DNA of 64,000 nt, taken from contig CACYHD010000002.1 in the NCBI GenBank assembly GCA_902774125.1, positions 19,267-83,266 on the forward strand, read 5' to 3'. The stretch comes from an uncultured Lachnospiraceae bacterium (GTDB lineage Bacteria > Bacillota > Clostridia > Lachnospirales > Lachnospiraceae). Positions 36,059 to 44,962 of this stretch are shown here, one piece after another (position 1 is the stretch's first letter; each line of letters begins with the position of its first letter). Made by a program: the position numbers and the translations under genes. The notes below the pieces were generated by a model that searched no databases, was not told where the DNA came from, and was given only the letters and a program-made list of their open reading frames with translations.

Positions 36059-39000
36059 TTATTCAAAGAATACCTTAACAGCCTTAATCTTACCGTCACG
36101 AATATCCTCAGCAAGCTGTCCCTTGATTGTGTTATCGTTAGAAACAACCTGGCCGTCAACTTCGATCTTAGTAACTTTTGCTGCGTCATCGCCGTATGTC
36201 TTCTTGCCTGTGTTGTTAACGTATGTTACATCACATGATGATAGAAGTCTGAATGTAGCTTCTCCATCCTTGAATAGCCAATCTGCTAACTTAGGCTCGA
36301 AGTTAAGTACTAGCTCACCATTCTCATATGTGAACACCTTAGAACCGATAAACATTTCAATCCACATAGACATCATCTCTGTTGTAGAACCTGAAAGTCT
36401 AGCAACGAATCCTCTACCGTGAATGTCCTTGTTAGGGTTAACACTTGATGCAAGGAATGATGAATTCTCTAGTGTACTTCTTCCATACATTTCTGGATCT
36501 AGGAATGGAATAAGTGCACGAGTGATTGTGTCATAGTACTCATCGTAAAGTCCAGCCTTAATCATAGCAAGGATGTACTTATATTCCATATGTAGGAATA
36601 CGTTTTCTCTCTCCTGCCATCCTGGTGTGAAGGCTCTACATCTACCGTTTTCCATTGAGCAATCTTCGATTGAAGCACTAGTTTTGTACATAGCTAGTTT
36701 TTCATCATATAGGCCAGTTTCTTTAACTTTGTTAAATAGTTCTCTAGCCTTTTCTGTCTCAATGTATCCCATCATTCTAGCTGGTCCCTCTAGGAAGTAA
36801 GGAAGTGCAACTGTCTTGAATGCCTTAACCTTAGCTTTTGGAAGACCATAATGACTTATAACTGCCTCGCCGTTAGCGTCTTTTACTTCTTCAAAATCTG
36901 TTACTTCGTGAGTTAGGTATGTAGGAACAATTCCGTTACCCATCTCTACAGCCTTGTCGATACCCTTAGCCAACTTGTCTGAGAATGCCTTGAAGATTTC
37001 AACTAGCTCTGACTTAGCAACCTCTGTCTCATCACCTGAGAAGTATAGCTTAACCTTAGCTCTGTAATCTTCTCTAATAGAAGCAACCTTATCCCAGTAA
37101 TCGAAGTCTGATAGGCTTCCTGCATTGTATTCATCAAGAGCAGCCTTAACATCCTTTAGATACTGTGCAATCTCAGCTGGGAATGTAACTGTTCCCTCAC
37201 CGTCAAAGTTAGCAACGATAAAGTCAACTAATCTCTTTAACTCGAAAGTCTCAGGTGTACCTGAACCGAATAGTCCTGGAAGACCGTTCATAGCATCGTT
37301 CCAACCTGGCTTTCCACCTTCCATCTCAACACCGATGCCGTCAACGTCCATCTGTGCGAACTTAGAAAGTGCTAGTGTAACCATCTTTACTGCACATGTT
37401 GTGTAGTAAACTTTCTGGTCAGGTGTCTGCATCCAGTTAGTAGCCCACTTGTTAAATCCAGGACGAGCAAGTTTTTCTTCATCTTCCTGCTCCATACCAT
37501 ACTGTCTTACATCACCGTTATTGTTAATAACATATTTTTCATCTCTAGGAACTACTATAGCAACACTGTCATAGAACTTATATGTTTTGTCGCCAAATAG
37601 CATTTCTTCCTTCTTATCTGGGAATACTGATAGATAGTTATCTACTAGATCCATATTGTAATCCCAGTGGTCACTCCAATATCCTTCGCCAAAACCAGCT
37701 TCGATATTCTGATCGCAATCTTCTAGAATTGCAGCAACAAAATCGCCATCATCAACTGTTAGCTTGATTCCGTTTCTAGCAATAGTATTAGAAATCTGAC
37801 CAGGAGTGAACTTGCCTTCTACGATATCAAGAATCTTAGAAGCATCACCATCAATACTATTCTTAACATAAGACTTAACGCTGTCTAGCTTGTCAGCCTT
37901 AACATTGAATAGGCTAGGTCTAACCTCTAGTGGGTTGTAACCATCAGCCTGAACAAGACTGAAGAAAGTCTTAACGTTAAAGTCACCAATATCTTTGTTA
38001 AAGAATACGTCATTACGTCTATTCTGTGAAACATCACGGAAGTTACCATTACCCTGTGAGTAGTACTCAGCAGCGATTGAGAAGAAGTTGTAATCTCTTT
38101 CTGGATCTCCGTGCTTACGGCTGAACAAGTGAATAACTGACTTGTTGCCATCTTTATTAAGTACATATGGATAACCACCTCTTAGGAAGTTATCAAGATA
38201 ACACTGCTCTACATACTGATCAAATGTACCAGCGGCAGTTGTTGTTTTTACATCTGAAGTGAAGCTGTCTGCTAGCTCCTCAGCTTCCTTAGCCTTAGCT
38301 TCAATATAACCAGCCTTAACGAAGTCTTTGGCCTTTTCGTTAATCTGCTCAGGAGTACCTGCATAACCCATCATTGAGTCGAAGCTAATCTTCTGATCAA
38401 CATCTAGGCTAGCCTTAAATGGAGTAAATCCACATGGTACCTTATTGGCAAAACACTGTTCCTTAGATGTAACAGCATCCAAGCCACCTTCGGCAAAAAC
38501 AGCTGCAGTCTTGAGAGATAGGTCATAGCCAAATACTGTATCTACATCATAGATAACGTCTCTTAACTTGCCATCCTTAACTGTTAGGTAGTAGTAACCG
38601 CCTTCAACTGCTGAAACCTCAGCTGAATCCTTAGTTGAAGCTCTAAGTGTATAGTAAGGAATCTTATTATCAATATTTTTGATATATGCCCAGCTCTTGA
38701 ACAAGTTAGACATTTCCTTGAACTCGCTATTGTTAATACCTGATGTGATAATCTTTGGAAGACCATCAATCACTTCAATATTCATAGGCTTTTCAGAAAT
38801 ATTTTTAACGCTAACCTGACGAACTAATGCGCCAATGCTCTCGTTAGGTAGAATAAAGTAGTTAACTTTAATCTCAATTCCCTTGGCTTCATTTCTTTCG
38901 ATAACCTTAAAACTATTCTTGTTCATTCTAATCTGACGCTTAGCATCATCGTCATAATTAGCGAATGGCTCATAGTAGTTGCCATCAATTCTCAAGAAAG

Positions 39001-39238
39001 TTCTGAATCCCTTTGTTGTAGCATTTTCATATGCGATATTTGCAGTATTGAATTCCATAATGGCATTGCCCTTATTGTCGATACCAAAACTGTGCATACC
39101 CTGACCTCTATTAGTATAGAAAGTCCACATTGGAATTCCTCTAACACCAGCTAGTCCCGGCAAGAAACTAGAAAAGGCTGGTTTTTTGTCATAATCATCA
39201 ATGACAAAAGTTTTTCCTTCAAGTCTGTAATTATCCAT
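36059..39238 (-). CDS. Inverting beta-glucan phosphorylase, probably beta-1,3-oligoglucan (GH94/GH149/GH161 type)
   Basis: A 1059-residue cytoplasmic enzyme without a signal peptide. It resembles cellobiose-phosphorylase-like proteins: an N-terminal beta-sandwich (TFYTNRGQGMHSFGIDNKG), a helical linker, an (alpha/alpha)6 barrel and a small C-terminal domain. The PGWNDAMNGLPG motif puts the likely general acid at D648. GH94 enzymes are usually about 800 residues; the larger size and the GH81/GH16 neighbours favour the beta-1,3-glucan phosphorylase families GH149 or GH161. It would split imported oligosaccharides with phosphate to give glucose 1-phosphate. The ATG at 39238 follows AAGGAG by six bases; an earlier TTG has no such site. 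Confidence 0.78.
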   Translation of the reverse strand: MDNYRLEGKTFVIDDYDKKPAFSSFLPGLAGVRGIPMWTFYTNRGQGMHSFGIDNKGNAIMEFNTANIAYENATTKGFRTFLRIDGNYYEPFANYDDDAKRQIRMNKNSFKVIERNEAKGIEIKVNYFILPNESIGALVRQVSVKNISEKPMNIEVIDGLPKIITSGINNSEFKEMSNLFKSWAYIKNIDNKIPYYTLRASTKDSAEVSAVEGGYYYLTVKDGKLRDVIYDVDTVFGYDLSLKTAAVFAEGGLDAVTSKEQCFANKVPCGFTPFKASLDVDQKISFDSMMGYAGTPEQINEKAKDFVKAGYIEAKAKEAEELADSFTSDVKTTTAAGTFDQYVEQCYLDNFLRGGYPYVLNKDGNKSVIHLFSRKHGDPERDYNFFSIAAEYYSQGNGNFRDVSQNRRNDVFFNKDIGDFNVKTFFSLVQADGYNPLEVRPSLFNVKADKLDSVKSYVKNSIDGDASKILDIVEGKFTPGQISNTIARNGIKLTVDDGDFVAAILEDCDQNIEAGFGEGYWSDHWDYNMDLVDNYLSVFPDKKEEMLFGDKTYKFYDSVAIVVPRDEKYVINNNGDVRQYGMEQEDEEKLARPGFNKWATNWMQTPDQKVYYTTCAVKMVTLALSKFAQMDVDGIGVEMEGGKPGWNDAMNGLPGLFGSGTPETFELKRLVDFIVANFDGEGTVTFPAEIAQYLKDVKAALDEYNAGSLSDFDYWDKVASIREDYRAKVKLYFSGDETEVAKSELVEIFKAFSDKLAKGIDKAVEMGNGIVPTYLTHEVTDFEEVKDANGEAVISHYGLPKAKVKAFKTVALPYFLEGPARMMGYIETEKARELFNKVKETGLYDEKLAMYKTSASIEDCSMENGRCRAFTPGWQERENVFLHMEYKYILAMIKAGLYDEYYDTITRALIPFLDPEMYGRSTLENSSFLASSVNPNKDIHGRGFVARLSGSTTEMMSMWIEMFIGSKVFTYENGELVLNFEPKLADWLFKDGEATFRLLSSCDVTYVNNTGKKTYGDDAAKVTKIEVDGQVVSNDNTIKGQLAEDIRDGKIKAVKVFFE

Positions 39239-39308
39239 ATTCTTCTCCTTCAAAAAAGTTATCGCTCATCGCGAAATATTTAATCAGCCCAAACGGGCGT
39301 CTTATTCT

Positions 39309-39337
39309 ATTTTACTAATGTTTTTGCCTATCTTCAA
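39309..39337 (-). promoter_or_regulatory. Promoter of the glucan phosphorylase gene
   Basis: On the minus strand TTGAAG (39332-39337) and TAAAAT (39309-39314) are 17 bases apart. The leader of about 60 bases contains a small GCCC/GGGC hairpin (39287-39298) near its 5' end. Confidence 0.6.
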
Positions 39338-39392
39338 TCTCTTTTTACACTAAAAACCGTACATTTTTATAACTTTACGGGTGTTTTTTCAA

Positions 39393-39612
39393 AAACTATG
39401 CAAATTGAATAATTTGAAATCAAGCCAAATGCATCCCAAACGGCCAACCGGCTCGGATGTATGCAAACCCACTGAAACAGAAAATTTGAAAATACATACG
39501 AAATGGCCAACCTGCCCAGATGTATGCAAACCCACTGAAACAGAAAATTTGAAAATGCATACGAAATGGCCAACCGGCCCAGATGTATGCAAATTGAAAA
39601 AATTGAATTCAA
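39393..39612. repeat. 63-bp tandem repeat, about three and a half copies
   Basis: Units start at about 39393 (diverged), 39456, 39519 and 39582 (partial), each offset by exactly 63 bases. The shared core is GATGTATGCAAAC, a CTGAAACAG block, and GGCCAACCGG. Since 63 is a multiple of three, frames stay open on both strands, giving false ORFs of 81 to 110 codons. Neither has a ribosome binding site or a recognisable protein, so I treat the region as non-coding. The array touches the long palindrome on its right. Confidence 0.85.
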
Positions 39613-39614
39613 GC

Positions 39615-39828
39615 AGTGGTTTCTAAAAAAACATTTTAATAAGGCAAGTAAAGATTTCTGAAAAAAATAACAAAAATATGGGGTAATTTGTCTGACCACA
39701 AGTCATCCAAATTTAGGGCAGCCTGAAGGAGTTTTCATCAAGAAAACTCCTAAATCTGCCCGACCCCATATTTTTATTATTTTTGAAGATAAATCTTCTT
39801 GTCTTATTAAGTTTTTTTAGAAACCACT
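39615..39828. repeat. Long nested palindromic element (214 bp), related to 1424-1499
   Basis: The ends AGTGGTTTCTAAAAAAAC (left) and its inverted copy (right) match the arms of the palindrome at 1424-1499. Inside are further paired blocks: AAAAATATGGGG with CCCCATATTTTT (39674-39776), and GGGCAG with CTGCCC flanking an inner GGAGTTTTC/GAAAACTCC hairpin. The whole element can fold into one long stem with bulges. It lies 79 bases past the stop of the GH16 gene. No reading frame for a transposase is present, so it resembles a MITE or a palindromic intergenic unit. Confidence 0.82.
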
Positions 39829-39860
39829 TTTATAATGTGATATCAAACAAGTCATATCAA

Positions 39861-39912
39861 AAATATCTTTTTGAAATATCTTTTTGAAATATCTTTTTGA
39901 AATATCTTATTG
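39861..39912. repeat. 13-bp tandem repeat overlapping the GH16 stop codon
   Basis: Four copies of AAATATCTTTTTG in direct tandem. The last (39900-39912) differs by one base and contains the stop codon and final Gln codon of the GH16 gene. It appears to have grown from the 3' end of the gene, like the repeat at pyrD. Confidence 0.9.
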
Positions 39913-41274
39913 GTATACGCGGACTGAGTCAACGTACATGTAGTCTTCGTATGTTTCAATATTGCCCTGTGTCTTCACATTAGTCCAATATGTAGGTGAC
40001 ACATCTCCACCTAATGTTCCACCAATCGCACAGTTTAATATTAGATAGAATGGCTGCTTGAATGGCCATGCTCTGTTGTCTTCCATATAATTGTCCATTG
40101 ATGAATATACAAGCGGATCATAAACCCATGTTACCTTGCCGTCGATTGTGAACTTAACACCATCGTTTAGCCACTCAATTCCATAAGTGTGGTATGCCTT
40201 TGTTGCATCTGCTACTGTTGTATCAGTGTGCTTGTTACCTGAGTAGTTAGGCAATCCATTATATTTTCCACAGTGAATTGACTGAGGAATTATTGTTTTG
40301 GCCAGCTCCGGAGTTGTCTCAAAAATATCAATCTCGCCGCATGCAGGCCAACTTCCTGGTCCTAACATCCAACCTGCTGCCCATGTACCTCTACCCTTAG
40401 GCATAATAACTTTCATCTCAACCTTGGCGTACTGAACAGAATACTGTCCTTTAGTCCAAATCTTTCCTGAATAGTAAGATTTTTCCACGCCCTTGCGAGC
40501 GTTTTTGTCGTACTTAAATGTTGGAGTAATAACTAGCGCTCCATCCTTAACCTTGCAGTAATCAAGCTGATAGTTTTGGAGTTCATGGTTACCGTAACCG
40601 CCGTCGCCCTTGGCACCTTCATTGTTCCACTTAGTCATGTCAAGCTTGTCGCCATTGAACTCATCATTCCAAACAAGCTTCCATGTTTTTAGTCTGTTAC
40701 TTGCAGGTGACATAGATGCCTTTGTTTTGCTATTACCGATAGCTTTCACCTTATAGTAGACAAAAACACCCTGCGTAATATTTTTATGGTCATAAGATGT
40801 AGCCTTTATTGTTGCTATTTTTTTGAAGCCGCTAGAAGCGTTAGTTGAAAAATACACTTCATACTTTACTGCTCCCTTGGCCTTGGCCCAGCTAACCTTG
40901 GCAGATGTACTGCTAGTTAGAGCTGCTGTAACTTTTTTGACCTTAGCAGGATTTACTGTAACTGGTACTTTCTTCTTGCTCTTCTTTACTTTAATTGTCA
41001 CAGTTGTTTTGCCTGTCTTGAGACCTTTTACCGTAACAATAGATTTTTTGCCCTTTTTGATTTTGGCAATCTTCGCAATCTTTTTGTTGGCAGTTGTTGC
41101 TGTTGCTTTACCCTTAACAACAACAATATCTGTACTTCCAGCAGTCATAGAAAGCTTCTTGCCAAACATGATTTTGACAGCCGCTTCTGTGTCAATAGTT
41201 CCTTGAATCATAACAGTAGTCGCAAACATTGCAAAAGACAAAACTACTGCCGTTAGTGTCTTAATATATTTCAT
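39907..41274 (-). CDS. Secreted GH16 laminarinase (endo-beta-1,3-glucanase), copy 1
   Basis: A 455-residue secreted enzyme. A signal peptide covers about 1-31, then a Lys-rich Ig-like module (to about 110), a fibronectin-III-like domain (115-200) and a GH16 domain (200-455). The catalytic motif EIDIFE gives nucleophile E314, D316 and acid/base E319. WAAGWMLGPGSWPACGEIDI is typical of laminarinase-type GH16. GGAGG lies five bases before the ATG. It is the downstream paralogue of the GH16 gene at 42589-43959. Confidence 0.92.
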   Translation of the reverse strand: MKYIKTLTAVVLSFAMFATTVMIQGTIDTEAAVKIMFGKKLSMTAGSTDIVVVKGKATATTANKKIAKIAKIKKGKKSIVTVKGLKTGKTTVTIKVKKSKKKVPVTVNPAKVKKVTAALTSSTSAKVSWAKAKGAVKYEVYFSTNASSGFKKIATIKATSYDHKNITQGVFVYYKVKAIGNSKTKASMSPASNRLKTWKLVWNDEFNGDKLDMTKWNNEGAKGDGGYGNHELQNYQLDYCKVKDGALVITPTFKYDKNARKGVEKSYYSGKIWTKGQYSVQYAKVEMKVIMPKGRGTWAAGWMLGPGSWPACGEIDIFETTPELAKTIIPQSIHCGKYNGLPNYSGNKHTDTTVADATKAYHTYGIEWLNDGVKFTIDGKVTWVYDPLVYSSMDNYMEDNRAWPFKQPFYLILNCAIGGTLGGDVSPTYWTNVKTQGNIETYEDYMYVDSVRVYQ

Positions 41275-41308
41275 GTGTACCTCCGTGAATAATAAATATC
41301 CCTTAATT

Positions 41309-41337
41309 CTTATATTATTCTACTAGTTATCCAACAA
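41309..41337 (-). promoter_or_regulatory. Promoter of GH16 copy 1
   Basis: On the minus strand TTGTTG (41332-41337) and TATAAG (41309-41314) are 17 bases apart. The -35 box lies within a CCAACAA/TTGTTGG inverted repeat, which could serve as the end of the upstream gene or as an operator. Confidence 0.55.
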
Positions 41338-41378
41338 CAATTCAATCTCTTTTGTTGGCTTTTCACACTTTATTATCA

Positions 41379-42491
41379 CTATTGAAACTGAACATTTATT
41401 ATTACAAATTCTGACTTGGCGCCTGTCTTAAATGGCATTCCCCAGCCAGACATGCCGGAGCTTACTTCATAGTATGTTGAACCTCTTTTTTCAAGGCCGT
41501 ATGTTTTTTCATTAGCGCCACTCCACTCGCCAAAGTAACCTAGAGGAAACATTTGGCCGCCGTGTGTATGCCCGCAAAGAACTAGATCTGCTCCTGCTTT
41601 TTGTTGAGCCTTAAAATCGTGTGGCTGGTGGTCCAAAACAATCATATACTTGCTCTCATCAAGACTTTCAGTGAGTTCCTTCATAGACTTGCGCTCATTT
41701 TCAAATCGTCTATCCATTCTACCAACGACATAAAATGCGCCATCCACTAACTTCGCTTCATCTATCAGAGCCTCTACTCCATTGTTTTTGAGTTCCCTCT
41801 CCAAGTCGCCCATATTATATTCTCTATTGTAAAAATATGATGGATCGTGGTTACCGGTAATGAAATACACACCATACTTAGTCTTGAGCTGTCCCAAAGC
41901 TTTGCACGCTTCTATCATGTCTTCCTTAGATGTGTCATCGTCCACAAAATCACCAGTGATAAAAACAACATCTGGGTTTTGTGCCTTAACCTTCTCTAGT
42001 TCATCAGCGAAACCCTCTCCGTCAAACGTTGTTCCTATATGCGTATCTGTAATCTGTGCTATTTTTAAACTCGTCAAACTCTCACCTTTGTTGTTAGATG
42101 CGTCTTTGTTTGAAGTTATCTGGTAAGTTGTCTTCACTACGTTGTTGTCGTTGTAACAAGCATATCCCAGATAAGCTACAGTCAAACAAACTGCTACAAG
42201 ACATACAATATAGCCATTAACTTTTTTGTGTGTTGCCTTGTGGATAATTAATGCAACTATATTAGCAATCAGCCAAAAAATCATTAAGTGTATTGCTATA
42301 ACGACAGTTACAACCATATTAATCAGGTAACCTACTGCCAACAAAACAATAATAATTAATGCTGGAAAAATGTTTTTCTTCCATTTTTGTTCACCGGCTA
42401 AGTTGTCAATAAACTGCAGTTTTCTCACTTGAAAATATGTATAAATAGAAAACAAAAATCCGATAGCTGCCACAATTATCATAAATCCCAT
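41379..42491 (-). CDS. Membrane-anchored metallophosphoesterase
   Basis: A 370-residue protein with three to four N-terminal membrane segments (to about residue 115) and a calcineurin-like phosphoesterase domain. The motifs are DTHIG, GDFVDD, GNHD and GHTHGGQ, in family order, for a two-metal site. This arrangement matches YkuE/UDP-diacylglucosamine-hydrolase-like enzymes, but the substrate is unknown. It sits between the two GH16 genes, after a terminator. Confidence 0.85.
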   Translation of the reverse strand: MGFMIIVAAIGFLFSIYTYFQVRKLQFIDNLAGEQKWKKNIFPALIIIVLLAVGYLINMVVTVVIAIHLMIFWLIANIVALIIHKATHKKVNGYIVCLVAVCLTVAYLGYACYNDNNVVKTTYQITSNKDASNNKGESLTSLKIAQITDTHIGTTFDGEGFADELEKVKAQNPDVVFITGDFVDDDTSKEDMIEACKALGQLKTKYGVYFITGNHDPSYFYNREYNMGDLERELKNNGVEALIDEAKLVDGAFYVVGRMDRRFENERKSMKELTESLDESKYMIVLDHQPHDFKAQQKAGADLVLCGHTHGGQMFPLGYFGEWSGANEKTYGLEKRGSTYYEVSSGMSGWGMPFKTGAKSEFVIINVQFQ

Positions 42492-42541
42492 TGTATGCCT
42501 CCTTCAACTTTTGAGTTGTTATGCTAGGTATAATTTTAGCA

Positions 42542-42571
42542 CAAAAAAAGAGACGCCTAAAGCGTCTCTTT
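42542..42571 (-). terminator. Terminator after GH16 copy 2
   Basis: AGAGACGC and GCGTCTCT form the stem, with an A-run on the left of the plus strand that gives a U-run on the minus transcript. It lies 18 bases past the GH16 stop and ends the long transporter-GH16 transcription unit. Confidence 0.88.
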
Positions 42572-42588
42572 AAATCATTTAATTATAA

Positions 42589-43959
42589 TTACTGGTAAAC
42601 TCTTACTGAATCGAAGTATAGATAATCTTCATATGTTTCGATGTTACCATTTGTCTTTACAAGTTTCCAGTAGTCAGGTCCAACATTGCCACCAAGTGTA
42701 CCACCAATAGCACAGTTCATAATTAGATAGAATGGTCTCTTATATGGCCAAATATCATCTAATGAAGTTGGATTTGGATCAAATGTATATTTGGATGGAT
42801 CATAAGTACCATTTAGCTTACCATCAATATAGAATGAAATATGTGTTGGTGTCCATTCAGCTGTATATGTATGGAACGCTGTTGTTGCTGTAGGAACTTT
42901 TGCATCAAAATGCTTTGGTCCAGATGATGTTTTCATTCCATTATATTTCTTACAGTGAATTGTCTGTGGTATACTCTGCTTTAAAGGATCAGAAGTTGTC
43001 TCAAAAACGTCAATCTCACCACAATCTGGCCATCCGCCTGGTCCTAACATCCAACCAGCTGCCCAAGTACCTTTACCCTTAGGCATCTTAGCTGTGAACT
43101 CGATTTTTCCATATGTGAACAAATGGCTTGAACCTCTTGTCCATAGCTTTGTTGAATAATATGAATTAGCAACACATTTTTTCTTAGACTTATCCCACTG
43201 GAATGTTGGCTTAATAACTAGAGAACCATCTTTTACTTCGCAGTAATCCATCTGATAATTCTGTAGCTCGTTATTACCATAACCGCCTGCTCCAGTAGCG
43301 CCCTTATTGTTCCACTTAGATGTATCTAGTGAAGTTCCACTAAATTCATCATTCCAAACAAGCTTCCAAGTCTTAACATATGCTACAGGTGAGTAAGCGC
43401 CCTTAGTGCTCTTGCTTCCAGTAGCTCTAACCTTGAAATAGTATCCTGTTCCAAGAGCTAGATTTGTGTTTTTGAAAGAAGTTGTCTTTGATGTACCAAC
43501 CTTAGCAAATCCTGTTGAAGCGTTTGTTGAACGATAAATTTCGTATCCAGTAGCAGCCTTAGCTTTTGTCCAAGTTAGAGCTGCTGTTGTGTTACCTTCA
43601 AGTTTTCCTTGAATTTCGCTAACCTTAGCTGGATTTACAGTTACAGGAACTTTCTTTTTACTCTTTTTAACTTTTACAGTAATTTTAACCTTACCAGACT
43701 TGTAACCTTTTACTGTAATAGTTGACTGTTTCTTTGTTGCTTTAACTTTTGTTACCTTTGCAATTTTATTGCTTGATGACTTAGCTGTAGCTTTTCCCTT
43801 TACTACAATAATATCTGTAGATCCAGTTGTGATTGTAAGTTTTTTACCAAACTTGATTTTTACAGCTGCCTGTGTATCAACGTTGTTAACAAGTGATACA
43901 GATGCAATCATCACGATAGAAAAAATTACAGATAACAATTTTTTCATTTTTTTCATCAT
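42589..43959 (-). CDS. Secreted GH16 laminarinase, copy 2
   Basis: A 456-residue secreted enzyme with the same order as copy 1: signal peptide (about 1-31), Lys-rich Ig-like module, fibronectin-III-like domain, and GH16 domain. The catalytic motif EIDVFE gives E315, D317 and E320. The start is one of two adjacent ATGs (43959 and 43956) after GGGAGG; an upstream in-frame ATG lacks a site. It follows the permease gene by 49 bases, which hold a hairpin, so it is probably part of the transporter operon. Confidence 0.92.
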   Translation of the reverse strand: MMKKMKKLLSVIFSIVMIASVSLVNNVDTQAAVKIKFGKKLTITTGSTDIIVVKGKATAKSSSNKIAKVTKVKATKKQSTITVKGYKSGKVKITVKVKKSKKKVPVTVNPAKVSEIQGKLEGNTTAALTWTKAKAATGYEIYRSTNASTGFAKVGTSKTTSFKNTNLALGTGYYFKVRATGSKSTKGAYSPVAYVKTWKLVWNDEFSGTSLDTSKWNNKGATGAGGYGNNELQNYQMDYCEVKDGSLVIKPTFQWDKSKKKCVANSYYSTKLWTRGSSHLFTYGKIEFTAKMPKGKGTWAAGWMLGPGGWPDCGEIDVFETTSDPLKQSIPQTIHCKKYNGMKTSSGPKHFDAKVPTATTAFHTYTAEWTPTHISFYIDGKLNGTYDPSKYTFDPNPTSLDDIWPYKRPFYLIMNCAIGGTLGGNVGPDYWKLVKTNGNIETYEDYLYFDSVRVYQ

Positions 43960-43978
43960 ACTACCTCCCGTTGTAATC

Positions 43979-43997
43979 CTCAGGCGGCCTAAGCCGC
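43979..43997 (-). promoter_or_regulatory. Intergenic GC-rich hairpin between permease and GH16
   Basis: GGCGGC and GCCGCC around CTAA form a strong short hairpin just past the permease stop. It lacks a U-run on the minus strand, so it fits RNA processing or stabilisation better than termination. Confidence 0.55.
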
Positions 43998-44008
43998 CTT
44001 CAGCATTT

Positions 44009-44962
44009 TTATTCACCAGTAATACCTGTGTTTTCGATACCCTGAATGAATTGTTTCTGAACTAATGCATATAGAATTAATAGCGGTAAGATTGAAATCA
44101 ACGTAGCTGCCATTCGCTGCGCTTCATTGACTGCTGTTTCCGCACCACCAGTACTGTTACTATACAATGTCAACTGACTAGGTATAAGTTCTACAGCACT
44201 TCTAAGCATAGTGTTAGTTGTATATGTTTCATTCCAGTTAAATACGAATGAGAACAAGAATACAACTAAGATTGTTGCAGCTGATAATCTAATAGCAACG
44301 TGATAGAACACCTTCATTGAACCTGCTCCGTCGATCATTGCTGCTTCATCTAATGACTTAGGAATCATATTGAAGAAGTTATAGAAAATCAAAACTAACA
44401 TTGTTGAATATGTACCTTGGCCTAGGATTGCCATTACAATCTGAGGAATTGGTGTACCAATTAACTGAATTCCTGTTAATGTCTTGAATGATGTAAAAAT
44501 CATAAGACGAGGAACTGTTAATAGTGGTATAGGTAGAATAAATGCAAGTATAAGCATTACAAACCAAACACCTCTACCCTTGAATGTATATCTTGATAAT
44601 GCAAATCCTGTTGTAGCCGACACCGCTGTTTGTCCTATAGCAAGTATTCCTGAGAATATTATAGAACCAAAAAGTGATGTAGGTATGTCGAGGGTTTTGA
44701 TTGCGCTACCAAAGTTATCAAAAGTAGCGTGCTTAGCAATCCATGTAATAGAAGGATCAATCAAGTCCTCAGTTGTCATAATTGACTTAGAAATCATCTC
44801 AAAAATAGGATTTAAGTATACATATCCGATACAGATAAGTAGGAAATAAATTGCTATTTTTGCAATAATGTTTACTAATTTTAATTTTTTGAATTTGGCA
44901 AAGTTAAAGTTTTTGATAAATGACAAAACTGAATTCTTTGCACTAGTTATTTTATTTGCCAT
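44009..44962 (-). CDS. Sugar ABC transporter permease, MalG type (pair 2)
   Basis: A 317-residue CUT1 inner permease with six membrane segments. The EAA loop ...SLDEAAMIDGAGSMKVFYHV contacts the ATPase. The start at 44962 is set by AGGAGG, which lies within the end of the upstream permease gene, giving an 11-base overlap. It pairs with the MalF-type gene upstream. Confidence 0.92.
   Translation of the reverse strand: MANKITSAKNSVLSFIKNFNFAKFKKLKLVNIIAKIAIYFLLICIGYVYLNPIFEMISKSIMTTEDLIDPSITWIAKHATFDNFGSAIKTLDIPTSLFGSIIFSGILAIGQTAVSATTGFALSRYTFKGRGVWFVMLILAFILPIPLLTVPRLMIFTSFKTLTGIQLIGTPIPQIVMAILGQGTYSTMLVLIFYNFFNMIPKSLDEAAMIDGAGSMKVFYHVAIRLSAATILVVFLFSFVFNWNETYTTNTMLRSAVELIPSQLTLYSNSTGGAETAVNEAQRMAATLISILPLLILYALVQKQFIQGIENTGITGE

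Noticed and set aside
39393-39612. Possible CRISPR array
   Set aside because: The copies are directly adjacent at 63 bases with no unique spacers, and no cas genes are in the window.
39367-39699. Open frames of 110 codons (minus) and 81 codons (plus, 39381-39626)
   Set aside because: Both arise from the 63-base tandem repeat, whose period is a multiple of three and lacks stops. Neither has a ribosome binding site and the proteins are pure repeats.
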